A DNA stretch of 64,000 bases, taken from the NCBI RefSeq assembly GCF_000429105.1, contig NZ_KE386848.1, forward strand, positions 638,676 to 702,675, in the 5' to 3' direction. The DNA is from Schaalia suimastitidis DSM 15538. Its GTDB lineage: Bacteria > Actinomycetota > Actinomycetes > Actinomycetales > Actinomycetaceae. Within the stretch, counting starts at the first letter, position 1, and every line of letters begins with the position of its first letter. Below, in pieces: positions 1 through 9,610 of this stretch. Both the position numbers and the translations under genes were made by a program. The notes beneath the pieces are model-generated. The model searched no databases and was not told the origin of the DNA. It saw nothing but the letters and a program-made list of their open reading frames with translations.

Positions 1-574
1 GGTCTCGCGCATTGACGCCAATGACTTTTGCGCCCGCGTCAAGAGCACGCAGCGCCTCCAAACGGGAGTGGGTTTCCACCAACGCCGTCATACCAAGCGA
101 ATGGACACGGTCAAGAAGCGACACCAAAGCAGGTTGTTCAAGCGCTGCCACGATAAGCAGCACCAGATCAGCACCGTGAGCTCGAGCTTCGTGAACCTGA
201 TAGGGGGTGACAATAAAATCTTTTCGCAATACGGGGATATCGACAGCTGCGCGCACAGCGTCAAGGTCAGCAAGTGAGCCTTTGAAACGCCGCTGCTCTG
301 TGAGGACGGATATGGCGGTGGCTCCTCCCGCCTCGTACATCTGCGCCAAAGCCGCAGGGTCCGGGATGTCGGCAAGCGAACCTTTTGACGGGGAGGAACG
401 CTTCACCTCGGCAATGAGTGAGACGGCGCCCGGATTGGCACGAAATGCGGCAAGGGCGTCAAGCGCGTCAGGTGCACGCCTGGCACGTTCTTTGATTGCG
501 TCCATCGGGACTGCTGCTTCGCGGACCTTGAGGTCATCAAGGACGCCAGCGATGATGCTATCGAGCACACTCAT
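1..574 (-). CDS. trpC: Indole-3-glycerol phosphate synthase, 3' end cut by window edge
   Basis: Catalyses ring closure of CdRP to indole-3-glycerol phosphate in tryptophan biosynthesis. 191 codons are visible from ATG at 574; the rest lies off the left edge. The reading shows the TrpC landmarks in order: [10 protein letters not shown] with the catalytic lysines, [21 protein letters not shown] of the second active-site strand, and VIGVNARD at the edge. A purine-rich GAGAGGGG stretch precedes the ATG. It follows trpE by 36 nt on the same strand, so it is the third gene of a hisI-trpE-trpC unit; trpB and trpA probably continue off the window. No trp leader is visible between trpE and trpC. Confidence 0.93.
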   Translation of the reverse strand, partial: MSVLDSIIAGVLDDLKVREAAVPMDAIKERARRAPDALDALAAFRANPGAVSLIAEVKRSSPSKGSLADIPDPAALAQMYEAGGATAISVLTEQRRFKGSLADLDAVRAAVDIPVLRKDFIVTPYQVHEARAHGADLVLLIVAALEQPALVSLLDRVHSLGMTALVETHSRLEALRALDAGAKVIGVNARD

Positions 575-610
575 GGTGAGGCCCCTCTCAGTTGTCACCT
601 GTGAGGAATG

Positions 611-2248
611 CTAACAAGGCTGTTGGCCTTGCCCTGATTCGGTACCGCCATCTGGTCCAAAGCCCACCGCTGGCACCACAGGTTGTAGGCGGGACGCAAG
701 TTCCACTGCGTGTATGGCAGCTGCCGCCTTATTGCGTGTTTCTTCATATTCTGTGGCCGGTACAGATTCAGCGACGAGACCTGCGCCTGCCTGTACGGAA
801 GCAATACCATCCTTAATCTGTGCTGTGCGTATAGCAATTGCCAGATCAGCGTCACCACTGAGGTCAAAGTAGCCCACCACTCCCCCATAGATGCCGCGGG
901 CTGCTGGTTCGAAGTCATCAATCAAACGAATGGCACGTGGCTTAGGTGCGCCTGAAAGGGTGCCCGCAGGGAATGTCGCCACAAGAGCATCTAAAGCATC
1001 GGCGTCGTCACGTAGAACACCGGTGACTGTCGAGGAAATATGTTGAATATGGGAAAAGCGTTTGATTTCCATCAGGGTGGCCACTTCCACCGTGGCGGGG
1101 TCACACACTTTCGACAGGTCATTACGTGCCAAGTCAACCAGCATGACGTGTTCCGAAAGTTCTTTTGGATCGCGAAGAAGTTCTTCAGCCAGTGCCCTAT
1201 CTGCGGCGGAGTCAGCTCCCCGCGGACGCGATCCTGCGATCGGATAGGTCCATATTCTGCGGTTTTGCGCCCGCACAAGGGTTTCTGGTGAAGAGCCCAC
1301 AACTTCAAATACGCCGCCATGTGCGTCGGGAAGGCACAGGTAGTACATATACGGTGACGGGTTGATGGTGCGTAGCACCCGGTAGATATCTAGGGCGTTT
1401 GCCGAGGTGCGAATATCGGCCCGTTGCGAGAGGACCACCTGGAAGACTTCACCGTCGCGTATTGCTTCCTTTGCAGCAACAACAGCCGATTCAAAGGCGC
1501 TGCGCTGCGTGCGATGCTGGACAGTAGGGCCTTCTACAGCGTCTGCGAACGGTGAAGTGCTTGACAGGCCCAGGACTGCAGGTGGAAATGGTGCCGATAG
1601 GTCAGCAGCCATAGTGTCGAGGCGCTCCACCGCATGTGCATATGCGGCGTCAATCCGTTCATTGGTGCCATCCATATTCCATGCGATAGCGATAAGCCAA
1701 ATAGATCCGTCACTGTGATCAATGGCTGCGACATCAGTTGCTAGGCACAATGCGGCATCTGGGATCTGTGCTTCTTTTGGTGCTGTGGGCAGTAACGTCG
1801 GTTCCCATTCGGGAATGATGCCCCACCCCAGTGCCCCCACAAGTGCACCTGTTAGCGGTGGCATACCAGGTATCGGATCAACGTGGAGTGTGCGTAGTGC
1901 GCTGTGGAGGACTTCAAGGAGTGTCCCTTGCCGTAGCGCCCCTGCTGGTTCGGTTCCGATCCAGGTGGCGGTGCCCTCGTCAGCAACGATGGCCGAGGCG
2001 CTGCGTGCGCCCACGAAGGACCAGCGGCCCCAGCTTCCGTCGTGTTCAGCTGATTCAAGGATAAAGGTGCCTTCGCGTCCGTCTGCAAGTTGACGATACA
2101 CACCTACCGCGCTGAGTTCATCGGCGAGGATACGACGCACCACCGGTATGACGCGCCGCTTCGCGGCCAATTCTCTAAAACCGTCCAAGGTGGGCCATAC
2201 CTGGCCCCATTGGAGGTCTTGTGGGCCGCGGGTCGTTGGTTCCGTCAT
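611..2248 (-). CDS. trpE: Anthranilate synthase component I
   Basis: Converts chorismate and ammonia (from a TrpG partner not in this window) to anthranilate, the committed step to tryptophan. 545 residues, normal for the family. The N-terminal half carries an LES-type tryptophan feedback element ([17 protein letters not shown]). The C-terminal chorismate-binding half shows [29 protein letters not shown] and [10 protein letters not shown]. Its ATG overlaps the hisI stop by 4 nt (ATGA), indicating translational coupling. A hisI-trpE-trpC order is common in actinobacteria. Confidence 0.96.
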   Translation of the reverse strand: MTEPTTRGPQDLQWGQVWPTLDGFRELAAKRRVIPVVRRILADELSAVGVYRQLADGREGTFILESAEHDGSWGRWSFVGARSASAIVADEGTATWIGTEPAGALRQGTLLEVLHSALRTLHVDPIPGMPPLTGALVGALGWGIIPEWEPTLLPTAPKEAQIPDAALCLATDVAAIDHSDGSIWLIAIAWNMDGTNERIDAAYAHAVERLDTMAADLSAPFPPAVLGLSSTSPFADAVEGPTVQHRTQRSAFESAVVAAKEAIRDGEVFQVVLSQRADIRTSANALDIYRVLRTINPSPYMYYLCLPDAHGGVFEVVGSSPETLVRAQNRRIWTYPIAGSRPRGADSAADRALAEELLRDPKELSEHVMLVDLARNDLSKVCDPATVEVATLMEIKRFSHIQHISSTVTGVLRDDADALDALVATFPAGTLSGAPKPRAIRLIDDFEPAARGIYGGVVGYFDLSGDADLAIAIRTAQIKDGIASVQAGAGLVAESVPATEYEETRNKAAAAIHAVELASRLQPVVPAVGFGPDGGTESGQGQQPC

Positions 2249-2604
2249 GAGCGGTGGCCTTCCTGCGCCTCGATTATGCCGCCTTCATCAAAGCAACTGT
2301 ATTCACCGGTGTGGCAAGCAGCGCCCACCTGGTCAACAGCGATAAGCAACGCATCGCCATCACAGTCAATACGCACCGACTTTACCCACTGCCAGTGGCC
2401 GGACGTATCGCCTTTACGCCAGTATTCATTGCGTGAGCGTGACCAGAAGGTGACACGACCTTCGGTGAGTGTGCGCGCAAGGGCCTCGTCATCCATCCAC
2501 CCAAGCATCAGCACAGTACCTGTGTCGTACTGCTGAATAATGGCCGCTACAAGTCCATCTGCATTGCGTTTTAGTCGCTGGGCAATACTGGGGTCTAAGG
2601 TCAC
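2245..2604 (-). CDS. hisI: Phosphoribosyl-AMP cyclohydrolase
   Basis: Hydrolyses phosphoribosyl-AMP to ProFAR in histidine biosynthesis, a zinc-dependent reaction. 119 residues, a stand-alone HisI without HisE. Diagnostic segments are [39 protein letters not shown] and [12 protein letters not shown], with the cysteines and aspartates that bind metal. The start is GTG at 2604. A GACAAT hexamer ends 6 nt before it, so a leaderless transcript is possible, but no good -35 is visible. It couples into trpE by a 4-nt overlap. The next histidine gene, hisF, lies about 20 kb away. Confidence 0.93.
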   Translation of the reverse strand: MTLDPSIAQRLKRNADGLVAAIIQQYDTGTVLMLGWMDDEALARTLTEGRVTFWSRSRNEYWRKGDTSGHWQWVKSVRIDCDGDALLIAVDQVGAACHTGEYSCFDEGGIIEAQEGHRS

Positions 2605-2698
2605 CGAAGTATTGTCCCATACCTGGGTGTTGCCGTGCCCGAGCGGGTCACATAACAGGGTGAAGGCTCGACATCAGTCGGCTGAAATAGTGGCGGCT

Positions 2699-3394
2699 TT
2701 AAATCCAGTCAGGTAAGACGCCCCAGGCGAGGTGAGATGCGAGGGCACCACCAATAAGCCACGGTCCCATCGGGATGCGACTCTCGGTGCCTGCGTGACC
2801 GACCACCACTTTCCACAAAGCGGCAAGCCCAGCGGTGACGAAAGAAACGACAAGACCAAAAAGGGCTGCGTCCAAGCCGAGGATTCCTAGCATTGCGCCA
2901 AGTACTGGAGCAAGTTTGACATCGCCTCTGCCCATTCCACCAGGCAGTCGCGACGCTAACCACAGGGGTGCCGTCCAGATAATGGCGCCCGTTAAGGCTT
3001 TGAAGAGGATACGGCCTGGTGAGGGATCCATGAGCGCAGCGAGGAGCACCCCCGTTGCTACACCGCACCCCATCACCGCTGTATAGGCGTTGGGCAGGCG
3101 GTGGGTTTTGACGTCAACATAGGCTGACAGGGCGCCGACCATCGCGACGGTCACTAAGGCTGGTGCAGCTGGACGTTGTTCTCCGGCGATGACAACGGCA
3201 GCACCTAATAGTGTGACGGCCCACCAAATGCCGTTTCGTGCCAGCGGCGTCATGCCGACGGCAACGAGGTATCGGCGCTGGATACGCCAGCCTCGTGCCC
3301 ATACCCACCAGCTCAAGAGAAGCCAGGTGGTAAAACCTGCGATCAGACGCAATTCTTCGATCGAATGTAGGAAGGTGCGTATCGCTTCAAACAT
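2699..3394 (-). CDS. Type IV prepilin peptidase-like A24 aspartyl protease
   Basis: Predicted integral membrane peptidase (A24A family) that would cleave prepilin-type leader peptides. The family signature is present: an aspartate after a transmembrane segment (SAYVDVKTHRLPN) and the GMGRGDVKLAP motif containing GxGD. At about 231 residues it lacks the N-terminal methyltransferase domain of full PilD enzymes. The ATG at 3394 overlaps the aroE stop by 8 nt; an upstream in-frame GTG at 3415 would overlap more. No pilin genes are seen nearby, so substrates are unknown. It is part of the aroE-mltG-ruvX-alaS run. Confidence 0.82.
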   Translation of the reverse strand: MFEAIRTFLHSIEELRLIAGFTTWLLLSWWVWARGWRIQRRYLVAVGMTPLARNGIWWAVTLLGAAVVIAGEQRPAAPALVTVAMVGALSAYVDVKTHRLPNAYTAVMGCGVATGVLLAALMDPSPGRILFKALTGAIIWTAPLWLASRLPGGMGRGDVKLAPVLGAMLGILGLDAALFGLVVSFVTAGLAALWKVVVGHAGTESRIPMGPWLIGGALASHLAWGVLPDWI

Positions 3395-4226
3395 GGGTCC
3401 AACCAGGTAGTGCACGCATGAGGGCGGTTGTCATTGGCGCAGTATCAACGTCATATCCGGTCATTAATTTGACCTGGGCTTGGGCTTGATAAGTGAGCAT
3501 ATCGAGGCCGTGGGCGACACGTCCCCCTTTGGTGCGCCACGCCTGAACCAGCTCGGTGTCAAGGGGCGAGTAGACGACGTCGAGCAGTACTTGCGTGTTG
3601 CGTGGCTGCACCTGGGCGGCAAGGGCATCGCACACATGCGCTGGCATGGTCGAAACGACAATATCTGCGTGCGCAATGGCAGCCAGCACGTCATCAGTGC
3701 GCGACCACAGGACCTGATGAACGTTCAGACCCAGGCGTGTGGCCGCACGCAGGACTGAGTGGGGGCCTGCGAAACGGCGCGCGGCAAGTGTGAGGTCGTT
3801 GATCCCCATACCTCCAAGCGCCGCTAGTGCCGAGGCTGCGGTGGCCCCAGCACCGAGGATCACCGCTGAATGATGTCCACTACCAGAGGCAACCTCAATA
3901 GCTCGACTAATACCTAGGACGTCGGTGTTAAACCCTGTGAGGATTCCCCCTGATGGGATCACGGTATTGACCGAACCCACCGCCTGAGCCATCGGATCAA
4001 CAGCATCCAAAAGACTCATTACAGCTTGTTTACACGGCATGGTCACTGAGAGGCCAATACACGCTGGATCGAGTTCCAACAGGAGCGACGGGAGCGTAGC
4101 CTCGTCACATTCCACGAGGCGGTACTGCCAGTGGTCGGGTAAGCCAAGGGCATGCCAGGCGGCAGTATGCAGCACCGGGGAAAGACTATGCTCGATCGGT
4201 TTGCCGATCACCGCCGCCCAGGACAT
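3387..4226 (-). CDS. aroE: Shikimate dehydrogenase
   Basis: Reduces 3-dehydroshikimate to shikimate with NADPH. Shikimate-binding N-terminus AVIGKPIEHSLSPVLH; catalytic lysine in the variant motif SVTMPCK (usually NVTxPxK); GSVNTV and GFNTDVLGI follow; the nucleotide loop is ILGAGATA. The chosen ATG at 4226 makes a TGATG overlap with the mltG stop and gives 279 residues. An in-frame GTG two codons upstream (4232) is possible. The other shikimate-pathway genes of the window (aroK-like, aroKB, aroC) lie 15 kb away. Confidence 0.92.
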   Translation of the reverse strand: MSWAAVIGKPIEHSLSPVLHTAAWHALGLPDHWQYRLVECDEATLPSLLLELDPACIGLSVTMPCKQAVMSLLDAVDPMAQAVGSVNTVIPSGGILTGFNTDVLGISRAIEVASGSGHHSAVILGAGATAASALAALGGMGINDLTLAARRFAGPHSVLRAATRLGLNVHQVLWSRTDDVLAAIAHADIVVSTMPAHVCDALAAQVQPRNTQVLLDVVYSPLDTELVQAWRTKGGRVAHGLDMLTYQAQAQVKLMTGYDVDTAPMTTALMRALPGWTHV

Positions 4227-5548
4227 CAGCACTTGCCAGGGTTTTCGGCACAGTACTGGTCGAAACGCAATTTATTTTGTTCTTGTTCGGCCAGTGTCGT
4301 GGCGAATAGTGTTTCACCCGTGTCGAGATTGACGGTGACGAAGTACAGCCATGTGCCGTCAGCAGGTGCCAAGACAGCCTGGATGGTTTCGATCGACGGC
4401 TGTGCGATCGGCGTGGGCGGAAGCCCCGCTTTGATGTAGGTGTTGTACGGATTGTCGTTACGTAAGTCCTCTGCTGTGGGGACACCACCCGATTTCCCTA
4501 CGCCGTAAAGGACGGTGGAGTCCATTTGCAGCAATCCGCGCGTCTCCCCTGCCGTATCAGCCAGACGATTTTCAATGACGCGTGCAACCATTGGCAGGTA
4601 TTGATCAACGTTGACTTCACGTTCAACGATCGAGGCTTTCGTCAGGACTGTATGCCACTGCGCTTGGTCAACGCCAAGGCTCTGCAGTTGCGTCACCATA
4701 CCAGTCACCATCTTGGAGATCAGTGACGTTGGCGTATCCGTGGTACTTACTTCGTAGGAGCCCGGCAGGAGCCACCCTTCAGGATTACCTGCAGCTTCCT
4801 GTGGTAATCCAATTGCCGAGGCGTCGGCGAAGGCTGCGGTGATTTCCTCTGTGCTGAAGCCGGTCACCGAGGCCATACGTTCGGTAATTTGTTTGACGGT
4901 TTCACCAGGATTAACGGTGACTGTATTGTCGGATCGGTTGGCCTCATCAAGAAGTGCTGCTAGAGCTTCAGCGGCACTCATCTGAAGTTTCAAACTATAG
5001 GTCCCTGGACGGATCGTGCTTGACGCTTTATTTGCTTCCCATGCGCGCACAAAGGCGCTCACCGATTTGACGACATCTGCTTGCACAAGTTTGTTGCCGA
5101 TGTCAGTGCCGGTCTCACCTTCTTCGACAACGACTTCCACAGCCCCTGTCCCTGGGCCTGGATAGTCGTCTGCTTCGACCACAATTTCGACCTCATTGAG
5201 AATAGTCATGGCGTACCACACGGCGGTACCAATAAGTCCCAGCACGACGAGAAGCACGAGAACAGAGCGGATACGTCGGTTACGGCGGCGAGCTTTAGCA
5301 CGTCGACGTTCGTGTTCGAGGCGACGTGAGCGCATCCCAGTGGTTTCGGCTGTTACTGCGCGACGCGACGGCAGCGAGGCTGGACATGTTGGTGCTGCGG
5401 AGCCAGACACGGGCGTTGCGGGTGTATGAGCAGCGGAAGGTAATGCGGGCTGCGAGGGCGCAACAGCCTCGTTATTGCGCCGCGGACGCCCGTGGATATC
5501 GCTGCGCCGCGGAAGGGGACGTCTCGGTGTTGAGTGCTCGTCTGTCAC
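4226..5548 (-). CDS. mltG: Endolytic murein transglycosylase MltG (YceG family)
   Basis: Membrane-anchored lytic transglycosylase that cleaves nascent peptidoglycan strands and so limits glycan length. It has 440 residues: a basic, proline-rich cytoplasmic N-terminus (1-92), one membrane segment near 95-117, then the extracellular domain. Seen motifs are EGWLLPGSYEV (the family EGxLxPxxY box), ASIVERE with the likely catalytic Glu near 309, LLQMDSTVLYGVG, and the C-terminal PPTPIAQPSIETIQA. It overlaps ruvX by 4 nt and aroE by 1 nt. The ruvX-mltG-aroE order is a common actinobacterial arrangement. Confidence 0.93.
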   Translation of the reverse strand: MTDEHSTPRRPLPRRSDIHGRPRRNNEAVAPSQPALPSAAHTPATPVSGSAAPTCPASLPSRRAVTAETTGMRSRRLEHERRRAKARRRNRRIRSVLVLLVVLGLIGTAVWYAMTILNEVEIVVEADDYPGPGTGAVEVVVEEGETGTDIGNKLVQADVVKSVSAFVRAWEANKASSTIRPGTYSLKLQMSAAEALAALLDEANRSDNTVTVNPGETVKQITERMASVTGFSTEEITAAFADASAIGLPQEAAGNPEGWLLPGSYEVSTTDTPTSLISKMVTGMVTQLQSLGVDQAQWHTVLTKASIVEREVNVDQYLPMVARVIENRLADTAGETRGLLQMDSTVLYGVGKSGGVPTAEDLRNDNPYNTYIKAGLPPTPIAQPSIETIQAVLAPADGTWLYFVTVNLDTGETLFATTLAEQEQNKLRFDQYCAENPGKC

Positions 5549-6030
5549 TGATTGTCCTTCCCATCGCTGCCGAATAGCTCTTCACCGGGCGGGCATGCGC
5601 CGATGCGTTCCATCTCGAGCGCATGCTCAAGAATGATTTGAGCAGCCACCTGGTCAACTACGTCACGGTGGCTACGTTCACTTCTACCTGCGGCACGCAG
5701 GCGGTCGTGTGCTTGGTTAGAGCTTAGCCGTTCATCGACCAATGCCACACGGACTTTCGGGAGCAGTTTTTTGAGACGTTTACCGTATTTGCGTGCCGCT
5801 TTTGCCGAAACGCCTTCGCTTCCCTTGAGGTGGCGTGGTAGTCCTACAATGATTTCAATGGCCCCGTATTCCTTGGCAAGAGCAACGATTCGCTCAATCT
5901 CGCTGCCATCAGGCGCGCGGTGAACCGTTTCTACAGGCAACGCAAGGAGGCCCCCAGGATCGGTTCGGGCGACCCCTATTCGGACAGTCCCCACATCGAT
6001 CCCGAGGCGCACTCCTGGGCGTATGCTCAC
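5545..6030 (-). CDS. ruvX: Putative pre-16S rRNA nuclease / Holliday-junction resolvase-like RuvX (YqgF)
   Basis: RNase H-like fold nuclease linked in E. coli to 16S rRNA 5' maturation. 161 residues. Acidic residues of the fold are visible: GIDVGTVRIGVA (first Asp), VDERLSS (Glu) and DVVDQVAAQIILEHAL (last Asp). It overlaps alaS by 4 nt upstream and mltG by 4 nt downstream, so alaS, ruvX and mltG are probably translated from one message. Confidence 0.93.
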   Translation of the reverse strand: MSIRPGVRLGIDVGTVRIGVARTDPGGLLALPVETVHRAPDGSEIERIVALAKEYGAIEIIVGLPRHLKGSEGVSAKAARKYGKRLKKLLPKVRVALVDERLSSNQAHDRLRAAGRSERSHRDVVDQVAAQIILEHALEMERIGACPPGEELFGSDGKDNQ

Positions 6031-8729
6031 GGTTGGCTCAGCTCTTGGTCCAGCGCCGCGAGAGCAGCATCAACCTGTGTGGCATCTTGACCGCCACCTT
6101 GTGCGATGTCGTCGCGGCCACCCCCTCCACCGCCAAGGATCTTCGACGCCAGACGCACCAGCGGACCGGCTTTCACTTGACGTTCACGGGCACCATTATT
6201 GGTTGCTGACACGATCGAGGGCTTGTCCCCTACCAGACCAATAAGTGTCACTACCACTGGCGTTTGATCGCCGAGGCGGTCACGCACGTCCAAGGCGAGG
6301 CTGCGTAAGGCGTCTGCTGACGGCATATCACCAACAAAGGCACGGACCGCACGCAGGGGACCGAAGGTTTTTGCGGATTCAGCGAGCTCGGATGCGCGGG
6401 CAAGGGTTTGTTCCAGACGTAGTTTGTCGAGTTCCTTTTCTGCCTGACGCAATTTCGCGACCAGTGACTCGACGCGTCCGGGTAGGTCTTCCGGGCGTCC
6501 GCCAAGCAACAGGTTCAGTTGCGAGACAAGCGCGTGTTCTTTTGCTTGGAATTTATAGGCCCCTTCGCCCACAAGGGCGTCGATACGGCGCACACCTGAA
6601 CCGATGGAACCTTCTCCAAGGAGGGTGACGCGCCCGATAGTTCCTGTGGTAGGAACGTGGGTGCCGGCACACAGTTCTTTGGACCAGTTGCCGCCGATAG
6701 ATACGACGCGCACCTCAGAACCGTATTTTTCACCAAATAGTGCAGTAGCACCCGCAGCTTTCGCAGCCTCTAGTGGCATGACCTCGTCGGTGACCACAAG
6801 ATCCTCAGCGAGTTTGTCGTTGATGAGGTACTCAATATCCGACATTTGGCTGGAGTCAAGCGCGCTGGCGTGACGGAAGTCGAAACGCAGGCGCGACGGC
6901 GAGTTTTCTGAACCCGCCTGGTTCGCCTCGTCGGAGACAATTTCGTGAAGAGCCTTGTGCACCATGTGTGTGGCCGTATGCGCCCGTGCGATGGCAAGAC
7001 GTCGTTCAGTGTCGATTGCGGCCCAGGCCTGTTCACCACGGGTAAGTGTGCCCTCCGTGAGTGTCCCACGGTGGACATAGATGCCCTTTAACGGTGCCTG
7101 TACGTCGTGTACCTCAACAACTGCACCACTTTCGAGGCGAATTGTGCCGTGGTCAGCGAGCTGGCCGCCCATCTCTGCCCAAAATGGTGTGCGGTCTAGG
7201 ACAATTTCAACCTCTGCTGGCGCGTCAACAGCTACCGTGGGAAGACCATCGACAAGGACCGCTTCAACAGTTGCCATCGCGGCCGTTTCTGTGTAGCCAA
7301 GGAAGGTGCTGGGCCCTCCCATCGCTTTTTCAATGTCGTTAAAGATACGAACATCGGTGTGTCCAGTTTTCTTTGCGCGCGCATCCGCGCGAGCACGGTC
7401 TTTCTGTTCCTGCATCAGCGTGCGGAAACCGTCCTCATCCACCTGAAGGCCTTGTTCTGCAGCCATTTCAAGGGTGAGGTCGATGGGAAAACCATAGGTA
7501 TCGTGCAGCGAGAATGCACTTTCGCCCGATAGGGTGGTTGCCCCAGCGGCTTTCGCATTCGCAACTGCCGTATCAAGGATTGTCGTGCCTGCGCTTAAGG
7601 TACGACGGAATGCGTCTTCCTCGGCGTAGGCCACGTCGGAGATCATGCCCCATTTGTCCTCTAACTCCGGATAAGAGGCTTTCATTGCGTCTTTAGAGGC
7701 TGTCAACAGTGTGGGCAAGGCAGGTTCTTCAACACCGAGCAGACGCATGGACCGCACAGCACGGCGGATAAGGCGGCGCAGCACGTAGCCTCGGCCATCA
7801 TTTCCGGGGCGAACACCGTCACCAATCAGCATCAGTGCAGAACGCACGTGGTCAGCCACGACACGCATACGTACATCGTCATCGTAGGCGGCACCTGCTT
7901 CAGGGCCTGCAGCACCCTTACCGTAGACCTTGCCTGACATTTCTTGGGCCGCTGCGATCACGGGGTAGACCTCGTCGATCTCGTACATATTCGGCTTGTC
8001 CTGCATGATGAAGGCCAAGCGCTCCAGGCCCGCGCCGGTGTCGATCGCAGTGCGATCCAGCTTGCCGACCAGTTCGAAATCGTGGCCTTCACCCTCACCA
8101 CGTAGGAATTCGTCAAAAACGAGGTTCCAGATCTCCAAGAAGCGGTCGCCTTGGAGGTCCACCAACGGACCTCCATCAGGGCCAAAAGCGGGGCCACGAT
8201 CGTAGTGGATTTCGCAGCATGACCCTGCCGGGCCCGGCTGACCGGTGGACCAGGAAATTTCTTTGAAGGGTAGCAGCTGGACGTGTTCCTTTGGTACGCC
8301 AATGACCTTGGTGAGGTGATCGAAGGAAACCTTGTCTTCCTCCCAGATTGTCATCCACAGGCGGTCGCCGTCCAAACCGTAGCGGCCCTCGCTTACCGGT
8401 CCGGTGAGGAGCTCCCAGGCAAAGTCAATGGCACCTTCTTTGAAGTAATCCCCGAAAGAGAAGTTACCGTTCATCTGGAAGAATGTGCCGTGGCGCGTAG
8501 TCTTACCAACATTGTCAATGTCATTGGTGCGGATACATTTTTGCACTGAGGCGGCTCGCGGCCAGGGCGCAACTTCGGTCCCGATAATGTACGGGATAAA
8601 GGGGACCATACCTGCAATGGTGAACAGGATCGATGGGTCCGGGGAAATCAGCGGGACTGACGGTGCAATGTGGTGTTCTTTGGAGGCAAAGTAGTCCAGC
8701 CAGCGAGTACGAATCTCAGATGTGCGCAT
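6027..8729 (-). CDS. alaS: Alanyl-tRNA synthetase
   Basis: Class II synthetase charging tRNA-Ala. 900 residues with all domains: catalytic core (SEIRTRWLDYF, then NGNFSFGDYFKEGAI), editing domain with the zinc motif HTATHMVHKALH and CAGTH, and the C-terminal DHHA1 region with GGGGGGRDDIAQGGG. It reads from ATG at 8729 and overlaps ruvX by 4 nt. A hairpin terminator between rpsD and alaS suggests alaS has its own promoter in 8730-8810, though I cannot place one confidently. Confidence 0.97.
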   Translation of the reverse strand: MRTSEIRTRWLDYFASKEHHIAPSVPLISPDPSILFTIAGMVPFIPYIIGTEVAPWPRAASVQKCIRTNDIDNVGKTTRHGTFFQMNGNFSFGDYFKEGAIDFAWELLTGPVSEGRYGLDGDRLWMTIWEEDKVSFDHLTKVIGVPKEHVQLLPFKEISWSTGQPGPAGSCCEIHYDRGPAFGPDGGPLVDLQGDRFLEIWNLVFDEFLRGEGEGHDFELVGKLDRTAIDTGAGLERLAFIMQDKPNMYEIDEVYPVIAAAQEMSGKVYGKGAAGPEAGAAYDDDVRMRVVADHVRSALMLIGDGVRPGNDGRGYVLRRLIRRAVRSMRLLGVEEPALPTLLTASKDAMKASYPELEDKWGMISDVAYAEEDAFRRTLSAGTTILDTAVANAKAAGATTLSGESAFSLHDTYGFPIDLTLEMAAEQGLQVDEDGFRTLMQEQKDRARADARAKKTGHTDVRIFNDIEKAMGGPSTFLGYTETAAMATVEAVLVDGLPTVAVDAPAEVEIVLDRTPFWAEMGGQLADHGTIRLESGAVVEVHDVQAPLKGIYVHRGTLTEGTLTRGEQAWAAIDTERRLAIARAHTATHMVHKALHEIVSDEANQAGSENSPSRLRFDFRHASALDSSQMSDIEYLINDKLAEDLVVTDEVMPLEAAKAAGATALFGEKYGSEVRVVSIGGNWSKELCAGTHVPTTGTIGRVTLLGEGSIGSGVRRIDALVGEGAYKFQAKEHALVSQLNLLLGGRPEDLPGRVESLVAKLRQAEKELDKLRLEQTLARASELAESAKTFGPLRAVRAFVGDMPSADALRSLALDVRDRLGDQTPVVVTLIGLVGDKPSIVSATNNGARERQVKAGPLVRLASKILGGGGGGRDDIAQGGGQDATQVDAALAALDQELSQP

Positions 8730-8810
8730 GGTTCCTCATCGTAGTGGGAATGGCCGCTTCCAAGCACATTGGGCGGGCATGAGGTGACGATCAGCACGCA
8801 ATAAAGTGGC

Positions 8811-8846
8811 GAACCCCGGGTGGCAGTGAGTTGCCTCCCGGGGTTC
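8811..8846 (-). terminator. Hairpin downstream of rpsD
   Basis: A perfect 10-bp inverted repeat (gaaccccggg at 8811-8820, its complement at 8837-8846) with a 16-nt loop lies 11 nt past the rpsD stop. In the minus-strand direction it is followed by the T-containing run CACTTTAT. The long loop and short T-run make it a weaker terminator than the one after aspS. Confidence 0.65.
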
Positions 8847-8857
8847 GTTACACAGTA

Positions 8858-9481
8858 TTAGCGCGAGTAGTGTTCGACGACCATCTGGACGTCGCAGGTC
8901 ACAGGGACCTCAGCGCGCTTGGGGCGACGCACGAGGGTGGCCTTGAGGCGTTCAAGTTCCACATCGAGGTAGGCAGGTACTGCGGGCAGCACGTCACGGT
9001 GAATACCCTGTGCCGCGATTTCGAAAGGAACAGTCGTTTGCGACTTGGGCTTGACCTGAATGGTTTGGCCAGGCTTGATGCGGTACGACGGGCGGTCAAC
9101 GATCTTGCCGTCAACGAGGATATGACGGTGAACCACCACTTGACGTGCCTGCTGGATCGTGCGGGCGAAGCCGGAGCGCAGCACCAGTGCATCCAAACGC
9201 ATTTCGAGAAGTTCGACAAGGTTTTCACCTGTCAGGCCTGCTGTGCGGCGTGCTTCTTCGAAGGCGCGACGCATCTGTGCTTCACGGATGCCGTATTGAG
9301 CACGCAGACGCTGCTTTTCCTTCAGACGCACTGCGTAGTCAGATTCTTGACGGCGACGGCTACGGCCGTGTTCACCTGGGCCGTAGGGACGCTTTTCGAA
9401 GTAGCGGACGGCCTTAGGGGTCAGAGCAAGACCCAGGGCGCGTGATTCGCGCACCTGCTTGCGAGAGCGGTTTCCTGCCAT
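8858..9481 (-). CDS. rpsD: 30S ribosomal protein S4
   Basis: Primary 16S rRNA-binding protein and small-subunit assembly nucleator. 207 residues. The N-terminus (KRPYGPGEHGRSRRR) contains no cysteines, so this is the zinc-free C-minus form of S4. An S4 RNA-binding domain sits in the middle (MRLDALVLRSGFARTIQQAR, then HILVDGKIVDRPS). It stands outside the rpsM-rpsK-rpsD-rpoA cluster, as often in actinobacteria. An AGGAAGG site precedes the ATG. Confidence 0.97.
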   Translation of the reverse strand: MAGNRSRKQVRESRALGLALTPKAVRYFEKRPYGPGEHGRSRRRQESDYAVRLKEKQRLRAQYGIREAQMRRAFEEARRTAGLTGENLVELLEMRLDALVLRSGFARTIQQARQVVVHRHILVDGKIVDRPSYRIKPGQTIQVKPKSQTTVPFEIAAQGIHRDVLPAVPAYLDVELERLKATLVRRPKRAEVPVTCDVQMVVEHYSR

Positions 9482-9513
9482 TGTGGTGGCACCTTCCTGT
9501 TTCTTGTGTCATG

Positions 9514-9544
9514 CACCTACGGTTGTGCCGGTGCACGGGGTCAA
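9514..9544 (-). promoter_or_regulatory. Possible rpsD promoter
   Basis: On the minus strand TTGACC (9544-9539) is followed after 19 bp by TAGGTG (9519-9514), about 33 nt before the rpsD ATG. The -35 is good, but the spacer is long and the -10 is weak. A 7-bp inverted repeat (ggggtca/tgacccc, 9537-9575) surrounds the -35, but I cannot assign it a role. Confidence 0.3.
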
Positions 9545-9582
9545 CTCCCGGACGGTGTCCTTCGGCTATGACCCCAGGGGTG

Positions 9583-9598
9583 GCTGTGCGAACACAGC
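9583..9598 (-). terminator. UUCG-tetraloop hairpin after rarA
   Basis: Read on the minus strand, GCTGTG-TTCG-CACAGC forms a 6-bp stem closed by a UUCG tetraloop, starting 12 nt past the rarA stop. There is no T-run after it, so it may be a weak terminator or a 3'-end stabiliser. Confidence 0.45.
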
Positions 9599-9610
9599 AA
9601 CTTCGCTAGT